From Clostridiales bacterium (GTDB taxonomy: Bacteria > Bacillota > Clostridia > WRLR01), in the NCBI GenBank assembly GCA_031263625.1, contig JAISFK010000383.1, positions 1 through 11,471 on the forward strand: 11,471 nucleotides of DNA, in the 5' to 3' direction. Positions 1-9,300 of this stretch are shown in pieces (position 1 is the first letter of the stretch; the number at the start of each line of letters is the position of its first letter). The notes beneath the pieces are model-generated. The model was not told where the DNA came from, did no database searches, and saw nothing but the letters and a program-made list of their open reading frames with translations. A program made the translations under genes and the position numbers.

Positions 1-16
1 GCCGCCCGCCTTTGGG

Positions 17-2731
17 CTAAGTCACCGCTATGTAGTACGTCTGCGTGTTGAAGCCCGTGGCGATCGCCGTGACGGCGTATGTCGTCCCCGCGCTCAGCGC
101 GGAGAGGTCGATGCGGTACGGCGTCCCCGCGCCGCTGTTCTTGAACGCGCCGCTGACGGCCGCGCCCCCGCCGGCCGGCGCCACCGAGCTGACCGAGCGG
201 CCCGCCGTGACCAGCGACGCGGCGAAGTCCGCAACGTCGAAGTACAGGCTGCCCGCCGACTGCGCGACGGGGAGCGGGGCGGCCTGCGTCCCGTCCGCGC
301 CGCCCGAAAGGTCGCTGTTGGCGGTCAGCAGGGGCCTCGCCGGGTTGATCAGCGTGAAGGTTATCTGCTTGGACGCCACGTCAGCCGTGTCGGCCGTGAG
401 CGCCAGCGTGTACGCGCCCTGGTAGCTGCCCGCGAGCAGCGAGCTGTTCAGCGTCAGCGTGACCGTGCCGCCGCTCTCGGCTATGCTGTAGTCGGAGGCG
501 CTGACCGCGGCCGAGCCCTTTTTCAGGCTCGCACCGGCCGCGCTGAACACGTCCACGCCCGTGACCGTGAGCGGCAGGCTCGTGCTCGTCGTCGTCACCT
601 GCACGGACGCGCTGCCCGAGAGCGTCGCGCCGCCGTTCACGAAGTCTTTCAGCTCGACCTCAAAGTCGATGTCGCGGAAGCCCCATGCGAGAACCTTCAC
701 CCGGTACGTCCCGGAGGGCTTGAGGTCTGCGAAGCGGGCGAAGCGCGACGGCGAAACCGCGATGTCGAAGTCCGTGTGCGCCATGTGCGTGAACAGCTGC
801 TGCAGGAACACGAGCGGCTCCGTGTGGCCATCCTCGTCGGTGATGTATCCGGCGTAGAAATAGTTCGCGAAGTTTGTCCAGTAGTCGTTGCCAGCGTATT
901 CGGGCTCGAGATTGTCGATGACGTAGCCCGTCGTCTTGTCGCCCCACGTGCCGCCATACGCGGCCGCTTCGGTGTCCGCGCTCGCCGCGTCGTTGCCGGG
1001 GAGCGGCTTGACCGCTTTGGCCGCGCCGTCCGCGGGCGCCACGCGCCCGCCCCAGTTGCCGTCGGCCAGCAGGTATTTGACGCGGTACACGCCGAGGTCG
1101 GCCATGGCCCGGCCGGAGGCGTCCGCGATCGCGCCGTCCGCTGCGACCTTGCTGATCGGCGCGAAGCTCCCCATCTTCGCGAGCACGTTCGCGCTCTGCG
1201 CCGTGGCCTGGCCAGCGCCGTCGAGCAGCTTCGCGTTCGCGTACAGGTCGAAGCTCACGCCAACCTCGACGCTTGTTATGCCCGTCACCGCGAAGTTCGC
1301 GTCGGGGCGCGTGCGGTCGCCGTTGTTCGTGAGGTTCGCGTCCGGCACGAAATGCACGGACGTGTCGCCGAACGTCGCGCTCGATATGGCGTCAACGAGC
1401 GGCAAGTCCTTTGCCTGCGCGTATGTCGGCGTGCCCAGGTTGCCGGTGCGCGTGCCCTGCGCGATGAACAGCTTCGGCTCCGCGACGGCCCCACCCTGCG
1501 CGAACGACGTCGCGCCCGGCGCGTCGGGGACGCTGTCGCCCGTCACGTCGTGGAAGAACTCGGAAAACTTCATCGGCACCGTGCCGTACAGCGTTTTGGG
1601 CGCCGGCGCGCCCGCCGACTGGAACGCCGCGCTGTATGACGCGCGCGGGGCGCCGCCGTAGAGCGCCTCCAGGATGCCGCCGCTCGATCCTGCGGGGAAC
1701 TCGACCTTGTACAGCGTCGAGTCGCTCTTGGACAGCACCTTGCTCGCCGCCGCGTCGGCGCTGCCGACTCTGTACGCGTAGCCCTCGCTGCCGATCGGCG
1801 CGTTCAGCAGCGCGTAGTTCACGCCGTCCACGGAATACGCGCCGACAAGCGCCGGCGTGGCCGGGACGCTCGCGCCCGCGTCCGAGCTGCTGGAAGGCCC
1901 GCCGCCGTATGCGGCGCCGCCCGGCGCTGGCGTGGGGGCCGGCGTCTTGGCCGGCGTCGATGACGGCGCGGGCTCGGAGTCTCCGTCTCCGTCGCCGTCG
2001 CCGGCTGCGGCCGCAACCTCCAGCGCGTCGCCGAGCCCGGCCTCGTCAATGGCCTCCGGCGTCACCGCGCCTTCGTCCAGCAGCGACTTGAGCAGCGTTT
2101 TCGGCGCCGCGGCCGTCGCGCCGCGCGCGCCCGCCCTCACGGGCTTGGAGAGCGCGGACAGGGTGACGGCCGCCATGTCCCCGCGCGTGAAGCCGCCGGG
2201 CGCGGAGGCGTTGGACGCGTCAATCCCGCCGCCGGTGATGCCCAGCCGGTCGGAGAGCGTGTAGGCCGTGTCCCACTCAAAGTCCGTCCCGTCCCTGTAG
2301 CCCATCGCCCGCAGCAGGAGCGTCAGGTACTGCGCCCCCGTGATCGGGTCGCCCGTCCCGAAGATCTCGTCGCTGTAGCCTTTCGCGATCCCGTTCGCGT
2401 AGCTGTAGCCGACGTAGGGCGCCGCCCAGTCCGGCACGTCCGCGAACGGCGCGTCGTAGCTTCCGGACAGCGCCTCCGGCTCCTTGCCCAGCAGCCGCAC
2501 GATCTCCGTGACGGCCTCGCCGCGCGTCGCGCTTTTGTCGAGCGCGAAGTCCGGCGTCCCGTCCGCGTTTTCGCCCACGCCGCGCAGCACGCCGAGCGCG
2601 TGCAGCGTCTCCGCCGCGCCCTGCGCCGCCGCGGGCGCTGCCGGCGTCGCAAATGCCGCCGCCGCGCCGAGCGGCAACGCGAGGGCGAGGATGCAGATGA
2701 GCGAGATCGCCCTTTTTCCGATAGTTTTCAT
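17..2731 (-). CDS. SLH-anchored surface protein with Tp47-like domain and C-terminal Hb-interacting-like domain
   Basis: A 904-residue exported protein, probably bound to the cell wall. Seen: a Sec signal peptide (KR at residues 6-7, hydrophobic core about 9-26), then SLH-type segments at about 38-84, 93-146 (the clearest, with PFADVPDWAAPYV) and a weaker one at 150-195. Next come a Gly-Asp run at 244-251 and a Pro/Thr/Ser linker at 252-290. Residues about 385-695 resemble the Treponema Tp47 (PBP-Tp47) family as it occurs in clostridial surface proteins: FSEFFHDVTGD, VDAISSATFGD, and SGTYRVKVLAWGFRDIDF near the end. About 700-795 is a beta-rich region, and 815-903 resembles the Shr-type Hb-interacting domain (PF07550), ending in TAIATGFNTQTYYIAV. 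The ATG follows AAGGAGG by 6 bases. The stop is TAG. SLH and signal peptide are secure; the Tp47 and PF07550 calls rest on remembered family patterns. Ligand and function are unknown; no haem-binding role is shown. Confidence 0.85.
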   Translation of the reverse strand: MKTIGKRAISLICILALALPLGAAAAFATPAAPAAAQGAAETLHALGVLRGVGENADGTPDFALDKSATRGEAVTEIVRLLGKEPEALSGSYDAPFADVPDWAAPYVGYSYANGIAKGYSDEIFGTGDPITGAQYLTLLLRAMGYRDGTDFEWDTAYTLSDRLGITGGGIDASNASAPGGFTRGDMAAVTLSALSKPVRAGARGATAAAPKTLLKSLLDEGAVTPEAIDEAGLGDALEVAAAAGDGDGDGDSEPAPSSTPAKTPAPTPAPGGAAYGGGPSSSSDAGASVPATPALVGAYSVDGVNYALLNAPIGSEGYAYRVGSADAAASKVLSKSDSTLYKVEFPAGSSGGILEALYGGAPRASYSAAFQSAGAPAPKTLYGTVPMKFSEFFHDVTGDSVPDAPGATSFAQGGAVAEPKLFIAQGTRTGNLGTPTYAQAKDLPLVDAISSATFGDTSVHFVPDANLTNNGDRTRPDANFAVTGITSVEVGVSFDLYANAKLLDGAGQATAQSANVLAKMGSFAPISKVAADGAIADASGRAMADLGVYRVKYLLADGNWGGRVAPADGAAKAVKPLPGNDAASADTEAAAYGGTWGDKTTGYVIDNLEPEYAGNDYWTNFANYFYAGYITDEDGHTEPLVFLQQLFTHMAHTDFDIAVSPSRFARFADLKPSGTYRVKVLAWGFRDIDFEVELKDFVNGGATLSGSASVQVTTTSTSLPLTVTGVDVFSAAGASLKKGSAAVSASDYSIAESGGTVTLTLNSSLLAGSYQGAYTLALTADTADVASKQITFTLINPARPLLTANSDLSGGADGTQAAPLPVAQSAGSLYFDVADFAASLVTAGRSVSSVAPAGGGAAVSGAFKNSGAGTPYRIDLSALSAGTTYAVTAIATGFNTQTYYIAVT

Positions 2732-2737
2732 GGCTAT

Positions 2738-2744
2738 CCTCCTT
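2738..2744 (-). promoter_or_regulatory. Ribosome binding site of the SLH/Tp47-like gene
   Basis: On the minus strand AAGGAGG stands 6 bases before the ATG at 2731. It is a near-perfect Shine-Dalgarno sequence. It fixes this ATG as the start, which is also where the signal peptide begins. Confidence 0.9.
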
Positions 2745-2751
2745 AGTGTAA

Positions 2752-2771
2752 GGCGGGGCTAACACCCCGCC
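2752..2771 (-). promoter_or_regulatory. 5' UTR hairpin just upstream of the ribosome binding site
   Basis: GGCGGGG (2752-2758) pairs perfectly with CCCCGCC (2765-2771) around a 6-base loop. The hairpin ends 7 bases before the Shine-Dalgarno sequence in the predicted leader. No U-tract follows it on the minus strand, so it does not look like a terminator. It may protect the mRNA 5' end or tune translation; that role is inferred. Confidence 0.55.
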
Positions 2772-2783
2772 AAACGTCAATAA

Positions 2784-2801
2784 AGTTAGTGATTGCTAAC
2801 T
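2784..2801. promoter_or_regulatory. 18-bp palindrome at the predicted transcription start (candidate operator)
   Basis: AGTTAG and CTAACT form a perfect 6-bp inverted repeat around a 6-base spacer. The element begins about 8 bases downstream of the -10 box, at the predicted +1, which is a usual place for a repressor operator. The spacer is AT-rich, so it is a poor RNA hairpin compared with the GC-rich one at 2752-2771. No regulator gene is in the window, and I do not recognise the site as a known operator. Confidence 0.45.
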
Positions 2802-2808
2802 GCATATC

Positions 2809-2837
2809 ATACTACCAGCCCTCCGCGGCGCTGTCAA
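2809..2837 (-). promoter_or_regulatory. Sigma-70-type promoter of the SLH/Tp47-like gene
   Basis: On the minus strand a perfect -35 TTGACA (2837-2832) is followed by a 17-bp spacer and the -10 TAGTAT (2814-2809). TG at the usual extended -10 position precedes it (TGGTAGTAT). The predicted start is near 2802, giving a leader of about 70 bases. It lies downstream of the terminator at 3026-3058, so the gene should be transcribed independently of the glycosidase. Confidence 0.75.
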
Positions 2838-2860
2838 TAGATCGCGCGAAAAGTTTTCGG

Positions 2861-2948
2861 CCTGCGCCTGCGCAATATGCCCTGCGCAATATGGCGCAAT
2901 ATGCCCTGTGCATAGCCTGCGCCTAGCCTGCGCCTGACCTGCGCATAG
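2861..2948. repeat. Short tandem array of CCTGCGC-headed units (14-bp then 11-bp)
   Basis: Two 14-bp units, CCTGCGCAATATGC (2867-2880) and CCTGCGCAATATGG (2881-2894), are followed by a shortened unit (2895-2904). Then come four contiguous 11-bp units at 2905-2915, 2916-2926, 2927-2937 and 2938-2948, with consensus CCTGCGCMTAG. The array starts 24 bp upstream of the -35 box of the downstream gene. Most of it has no long open frame of interest. It could be a slippage-generated minisatellite or a set of helically phased binding sites. Confidence 0.75.
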
Positions 2949-3025
2949 CCGCGCATCGCGCGGACTCACGCCTAGTGCGCGGGCCCATGCCGGGCGCCCA
3001 GACCCACGCCGGGCGCGCGGGCAGG

Positions 3026-3058
3026 AAAAAAGGCGGCGCTGCGCGCGCCGCCTTTTTT
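3026..3058 (-). terminator. Intrinsic terminator of the GH2 glycosidase gene (symmetrical)
   Basis: A perfect 14-bp stem (3026-3039 with 3045-3058) has a 5-base loop. It consists of a GGCGGCGC core flanked by AAAAAA on one side and TTTTTT on the other. On the minus strand the hairpin ends in a T6 tract, so it should stop transcripts coming from the glycosidase gene. The same structure also works on the plus strand. It lies about 300 bases beyond the glycosidase stop codon. Confidence 0.9.
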
Positions 3059-3060
3059 CG

Positions 3061-3354
3061 GAAACCTAGCTGGGCCGTCGCCCTTAGCCAAGCTGTATCG
3101 CCAGTTGCCGTAGCGCCGGGCTGTCGCTCTGGGCCAAGCTGAGCCGCCAGCTACCATATTTCCAGCTGTCGCATCGCCGGCTGCCGGACTGTTACCCGCC
3201 GTATCGCCGGGCTGTCGCATCGCCGGCTGCCGGACTGTTACCCGCCGTATCGCCGTCCTGCCGCACCGCCGGCCGCCGTATCGCCAGCTATCGCCCCGCC
3301 AGCTGCCGCCCGTCGCCCACCCGGCTGCCGTCCCGCCGCCCGTCGCCCAGCTGC
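3061..3354 (-). other. Long repeat-rich 3' untranslated region of the GH2 gene
   Basis: These 294 bases lie between the TAG stop of the glycosidase and its terminator. They consist almost wholly of degenerate variants of the plus-strand motifs CGCCGGCTGCCG and GCTGTCGCATCGCC. Other frames stay open here only because stop codons are rare in such GC-rich sequence; the translations are low-complexity (Arg, Gly, Trp, Thr) and I see no start or ribosome site of note. I take the region as non-coding. Confidence 0.6.
3165..3255. repeat. 45-bp perfect tandem direct repeat, period 46 bp
   Basis: Positions 3165-3209 and 3211-3255 are identical over 45 bases and sit in direct tandem. Each begins GCTGTCGCATCGCC and contains GGACTGTTACCCGCC. 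The period of 46 is not a multiple of three, which argues against selection for a coding frame. Perfect identity inside an otherwise degenerate repeat field points to a recent duplication. Confidence 0.9.
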
Positions 3355-6300
3355 CTACCGTATCTCTTTGGGTTCGGTCATCGGCACGTAGTTTTTGTCC
3401 CACAGGAACGCTCGCACGCTCGCGCCAGCAGGGATGGCGAAGCCGGTGGCTATCTTCTGCTCCTGCCCGCCGCTCGCGTCCAGCGGATACGTGCTGACGG
3501 CCGCCAGCGCGCCATTGCCGCCATACGCCGCGAGAATCAGCATGAGCCCCTCCGGCGCGGAGCTTCTGATCGTCACGCTCCCGACGCTGTCGGCGGCGGC
3601 CTCGAACGAAGCGATGACGTGCTTTGCCCAAATCGCGTGCAACGTCAGGTTCGCGTCGGGCATCTCCACGATGTCGCCGGGGCTGTAGCCCGTGCCCGTG
3701 CCGTCCGCTTCCGTGTTCCACTCCTTGAGCAGCATGCCGTCGGGGCCGGCCAGCCCGCTCGCGCCCGCAGCGGCGAACTCCGCGCCGGCTTCCTTGTCGG
3801 GCTCAAGCGGAACCTTGCCCGTGCCGCCGTTCAGCTCATAGGCTACCCAGTAATCGGGCGTCGGGGCGATCCCAAGAACCAGCCTTGGCGCGTTTGCCGC
3901 ATTGGCGCCCGCGCCCTCTTTGGTCATGAGCTGGTAGTCGCGGTTGCTTTTGTCTATGGTCACCGCGAACGTGATCGCGCTTTCCGCGGAAGGCAGCGTG
4001 TTGTAGAGTTTCAGCACGTCCGTCACGGTGTTGGCCGCCGTGCTCTGCGCCGCCGAGAAATTGGCTGATTGGGCGACGCCTTCGGCCGTCGCGCCGCTCA
4101 CGTCGCCATATAGCTCGCGGGGCCTGCTGTTCCACGTTATCGAGGATTCGCTCCAGCTCGAGCTGGCCACTCTGGCCACCAGGAGGCTGGATGTCCCCCC
4201 GTTGCCCCCGCTGTTCGTGTTGCCGGTGTAGCGGACGTTCAGCTGGGCGCTGTTGACTTCAATGCCGGCCAGCTGGGAAACGTCAAACTTGATGTAGGCC
4301 GTCTTCATGTCGGTGCCGTCGCTCGTGCTTGTAGTGGTGAAGTTCTGGCCGAACAGCCCGTTCGTGCCGGTCGCGGTGTTCTGGCGCACCAGCATTGTCG
4401 AGTCCGCGCCGTAGTTTGAGCCTTTTTCGGCCTGCCACGTTTTCAGCCCGGCGTCCGCGCTGGCGTAAATCGTCATCGACGCCGCTTTGTCATACCTCGC
4501 GTAATAGACCGTGTCCCCCGTGATGATCTGCTCCGCCAGGTCCACGCTGCTCGCCGCGTCGCGCGTCGCGCCCCAGCCGACGAACGAGTGCAGCGCCTTT
4601 GCGGGGCTTGCGGGCGCGGACGGGGCGGTTCCGCTCTTCACAAACTGCGCGGCGTCGGACGCGTCGCCGCCGATCGCCCCGCCGTTGAGCCAGAAGACCA
4701 CATTGTATCCCCTGGTCGCGCTCACCGTGTATGTCTTGCTCACGCTGCCGTCCGTCACGGTATATTCAACCGGTTCCGAGAAGTCCTGCGGCCCCTTGGG
4801 GGCGTAGTCCGCCGTCTTGCTCACCAGGTCGAAAACCGGCGCGACGCTCGTGACGTCCACGCTTTCGGGCACCGTGACGCCAATCGTCCCCGCGTCCAGG
4901 TCTATGTCCCCGTCGTACTCGCCAAACTTGAAGCCGAGCACGCCGGCGTTGCCGCCGGAGGCCGGATCCTTCTCCCCGCCCTCAAGGAACACGCGGTTGA
5001 GGTTGTAGCGCCAGTAATTGCCGGAGGACAGGCTCGGCCACGTTATCCTTATGTAGTTCGTGCCTTCGGCGACGTCGGCGGTCGATGCGTAGCTGAATGC
5101 CCGCCAGTCGCCGGAGGTCTGCTCCCAAGCCTTGTCGCGGCTGCCGTCCGGGACGGCGGCAAAGGGCCCGTCGGACGTCTCGGACACCGAAATGGCGAAG
5201 TCGAGGTTTTGCGGGTTGACGTTGCCCGTTGACTGGAAGTTGCCCGTGCCCCTTATGACAAAGCGCTTGAGGTCGGGCGCGTAGAGGGTTATCGAGCTGG
5301 TGGCGTTGGCGGCGGTCGGATAGACCCCGTATTCAAACCCGTATCCGGGGTTCGCGAGGTTATTCTCGATGCCCACCGTGCTCCACGCGTCGATCATGGA
5401 GTGGGTTATGCTGGCCTCGGCTGGCGCCGGCGCGGATCCTGCCGTCGTCGAGTAGTCGAACCTTTCGAGCGCGCGGTATTCGCCAAGGGCTGAAGCCGGC
5501 AAAGTGTCCGGCCCGCGGACGGACCTGTAGTCGGTGACGACTTTCGCGACGGCGATGCCGTTGCTCGTCCCCTCCACCCTGCCATATACCGTCTTGACGC
5601 CGCTGGCGGAGAACATGCTCGCGTCAAGCTTCGGCCATGTGACCATGAAAGTGCCCGTCGCGACGGCGGCCGCGTCCGACGCGAGGCCCGCGTCCGCCAC
5701 GACGGTTTTGTCCAGCGCCGGGATCTGGCCGCTTTTTATGCGGAAAAGATTGATGTTCTGGCCGCTGAACCGGACTTCCTTCGTCGCCACGTCGGTGGAC
5801 AGGAATTTTACGTCGCACCAGTCGGCCACGTCGTCGGTCGGCGCCCAGTCGGCGCCAGAGCCTCTGGAATATGTCACAAGCTTGACTGTGGAAGCCCCGG
5901 CGACATCCACGGCAAATGGCCTGCCGCCCGACTCGCTCATGCCGGTCATCGGCCCGCCGTTCCCTTCGGCGCCTCCCGCGAAAGCCAGCTCGCCGTCCAC
6001 GTATATCTCCGCTTCGACCGATCCGGGCCCGCCTATGGCGCTTATGCTGGCTATTCCGCTGAAGCGCTGGAAGCCCCTGCCGGATATGTCGATCGTTATC
6101 TCGGTCCCGCCGGCCGCGGCCAGGGTGCCGAAGCCGTTGGCGTGGTATGTCGGCGGCGCACCCAGCGATCCGCCCTTTTCTATGAGCTGGCCGCCGTTGT
6201 ACGCTTCGCCCTTCTTCACGTTTTCGGGCGGGCTGGCCGCGTAGGCGAGCTCGGCGGCGTCCACCGCGAACTGGACGTGCGCCCAGGCCGCGGCGGTCAC

Positions 6301-9300
6301 GTCGGAGTCAAGCACGGCTCCGGTTATTCTCACGACGCCGGGATAGTTCAGGGCGTCCGGCGAGAGATCCCACACGACGCCCAGCGGCTCGCCCGTGCCG
6401 TCCGTGAACATCGCGTCAACGGTCGCGGGCATTTCCGGCATGGTTCCCGCTATGGAGTAAACGGTTATGTCGCCTATCGACAGAAGGCCCTTGACAGTCA
6501 CGCTGGCGGTCACGGACAGCGTCTCGCCGAGCCAGCCCCTCGCGGCAAACGTCCCGGTCGCGGCGTACAGCTCCGGGCTGATGGGATCCCAGGCCACCGC
6601 CGCCGAGCCGGCGGAGCCGTCGGCGTATGCTATTGGCACGGTTCTCGGAAGCGGCGGGCTGACCCCGACTATGGTCGTGACGCTCACTTCGCCGATGGAG
6701 TCGATTTCCTTGACATTGACGGTCGCCTCAAACCGCTCCGTCGAGCCGGCGGCGGAGCCGTAGGCCGTGTACGTGCCCGCGGCGCTCAGGTTGACGCCCG
6801 ACAGATCCCACGACGATATGTCGAAGTGCTTTATCAGGCCGTTGTCCCAGACCTCGCTGAGGCTGGACGGCAGCTCCGGGGCTATGCCCACGCCCGTGGA
6901 CACTTCGATTCTTTCGTAGTCGAGGCGCTCGTAGCCGTCGCCGATTTCCGCCCTCGCCCCTACCGTCACGGCATTGGAGGCGAGCGCGGCGTCGCCCTCG
7001 GCCGCCGTCGCGGTTATGGCAATGTCCGCCGTGCTGCCCCTGTCGGCCTTGACTATGGCCAGGGCCTTTCCGTTAAAAGCCTTGCGGCTGTATGTCCTGA
7101 CAGGGGGGTTTTCGGCGTTGTCCGAGCCGGCCGGGCGGAACCTGACCGTATCCCTGATGTCGCCGTTGTCCAGCGCGACTATCTCGCCGCCCGTGACGTT
7201 CCACGTGATCATGTTGCCGGCGAGCGGCAGCATGGTGCCGTCGCCGTCGATGATGTTCGCCTCGACGAAAACCAAGTCGTAGCCGTCGTTTTCGATGAAA
7301 GCCCGGTCGGCTTTGAGCTCTATGGACTGCGCGTCGCCCGCCGTGCGGACGGCGTCGGTGGCGACTATGCTGCCGGCGCCGTCGGCCTCGCTGTATGCCA
7401 CGGCCTTCAGCTCGCCCGGCTGGTAGGCGTGGTAGCCCGCCCGCACGTATATGGGGCTGGCCGTGTCCCTGTCGTAATTGTAGGTGCCCAGCAGGGCGTC
7501 GTTGAGATACAGCTTGACGCTGCTCGCGTTGGTGTATATCATGACCGGGACTTCGGTGCCCAGATCCCAGTTCCATCTCTGCGGCAGCAGGCGCACGGTC
7601 GGAATGTCCGTCCACGCGCTCTTGTACATGTAAAACGCGTCCTTTTCAAAGCCCGCGGTGTCGATTATGCCGAAATTGGAGCTCTTGGCCGGCCAGCTCT
7701 CTGGCGTGGGCTCGCCAAGGTAGTCGTGCCCGGTCCAGACCATTTCGCCATACACGAACGGGTAGTTGTCGTCGCGGTGGCCGCGCAGGGAATCGTTGGC
7801 CGTCTGGAAGTTGGTGTGGAACGGCCACTCCGCGGGATAGGAGCCCGTGGCCCCGCTGACCCTGCCCGAGTCGGCGTCCCTGTACCCGCCAAGGGTGTAC
7901 ACGCCCCTCGTGTAGAATGCCGAGGCGTTCTCGGTGCCGCCGATGAGCGCCCACGGGTTGCGGGTTTTGCGGCCCGTGTAGGCGCCGGTGTCGTAGTTGT
8001 CGCCGCCGACGTCCGCCCACGCTATGATCCTCTCCATGCCGGATCTTGTGGCGCTCGCGCCTTTGATGACGCCGGTGGAGTTGGGCCCCTCGCTCGCCCA
8101 TGTGGGCGGCGCGCCTGTTATCGGCCTGCCGTAGCGGACGATCGGCTCGGCCTCGATCGGCGTGTTCTGGCTCGCCGGGTAGGCGTCGTTCGGATAGTAC
8201 GCGATGTGCCGCACAGTCCTGTACCTGCCGGACGCCGAGGCCTGCTGCCCGCCGATGATGTCTTTCCACGAGACGGGATCGCCCGCGCCGGGGGAGGCTT
8301 TGCCGCCCGCGCCGGGGTTCTCGGACGTATAGAGCGTGTTGGAATAGAAGCCCAGGGAGTCAACCTCTTTAATCGCCTGCGACAGTATCGACAGCGTGTC
8401 GAGGGCGTATGCGAAAGAATGGTCCAGTATTTCGTTGCCGGAGCTCCACAGGTAGACCGAAGGGGAGTTGCGGCTCATTTTGACCATTTGCTGTATGTCG
8501 CGCACGGCGTTCGGCATCAGCTCGGTGTCGCGCCATTCGACATAGGCGTTCAGCGAGGTCGAGTTGCCCGTGGAGTGGCCGTAGCTCGTTGACATGCTGG
8601 CGACGTCCGCCGACGTCGTGTTCGTTGACGTGGTCGGCCCCGGATACATAATTATGTCGCCGGTGGCGCTGGCGCCGCTTGAGCTGGTATACGTGGCGTC
8701 GTTGCTGCGGCCGAAGAACAGGCTGTAGTCGCGGCTGCTGGCCTTGCTGATAAACCACTGGTCGAAGCCCTCGTTCATGACCAGCAGGCCCAGCCGGTCC
8801 GCCGCGTCGAGATACTCTGGGGACAGCGGGTTGTGGGCCGAGCGGACGGCGTTGACGCCCATCGACTTGAGCTTCAGCACCTTCCTGTCAATGGCGGCCT
8901 GATAGGTCTCCATGCCGAGGGAGCCCAGATCGCGGTGCTCGCAGACGCCGTTTATTTTGACGCGCTCGCCGTTCAGGAAGAGCCCGCCAAGCTGCTGCTC
9001 GGCGGTGCCGGAAGCGGCGCCGGGCTTCCAGTAGAAGTACCTGATGCCGAACCGCGTGTCGGTGGAGTCGATCACGCTGTCGCCTTGGATAATCTCCGAC
9101 CTCACCCAATACAGGTTCGGATCGTCAACGCTCCACAGTTTCGGGCTGTCGATGCCGATCAGCTGGTCCAGCGCGGCTTTGCCGCCGGCCGCCACGGCGA
9201 CGCCGTCCGTCTGCTGGACGGCGACGGCCTCGGACGACCTGCCGTAAACGGTCGATCTCACCGAGACGACGGAGTCCGACGATGTTTTGTTTTCAACTTC

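Noticed and set aside
1..16. Possible start of a terminator after the SLH/Tp47-like gene
   Set aside because: The minus strand reads CCCAAAGGCGGGCGGC after the stop, which could be the first arm of a hairpin, but the window ends before any partner arm.
776..1639. A 287-codon plus-strand open frame antisense to the SLH/Tp47-like gene
   Set aside because: Arg-rich low-complexity translation with no domain or ribosome site; a shadow of the real gene.
3165..3255. Possible CRISPR array
   Set aside because: Only two copies in direct tandem with no spacer between them; this is a minisatellite-type duplication.
2972..3721. A 249-codon minus-strand frame running from the end of the GH2 gene through the repeat region
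   Set aside because: It is out of frame with the GH2 gene, crosses the terminator, and is built of low-complexity repeat translation. The 46-bp repeat period does not preserve a frame.
6142..8592. An 816-codon open frame on the plus strand, antisense to the GH2 gene
   Set aside because: Its composition is dominated by Arg, Gly, Val and Ala without any recognisable domain, and the minus-strand frame encodes an unmistakable GH2 barrel here. Long antisense frames are expected in GC-rich genes because stop codons are rare.
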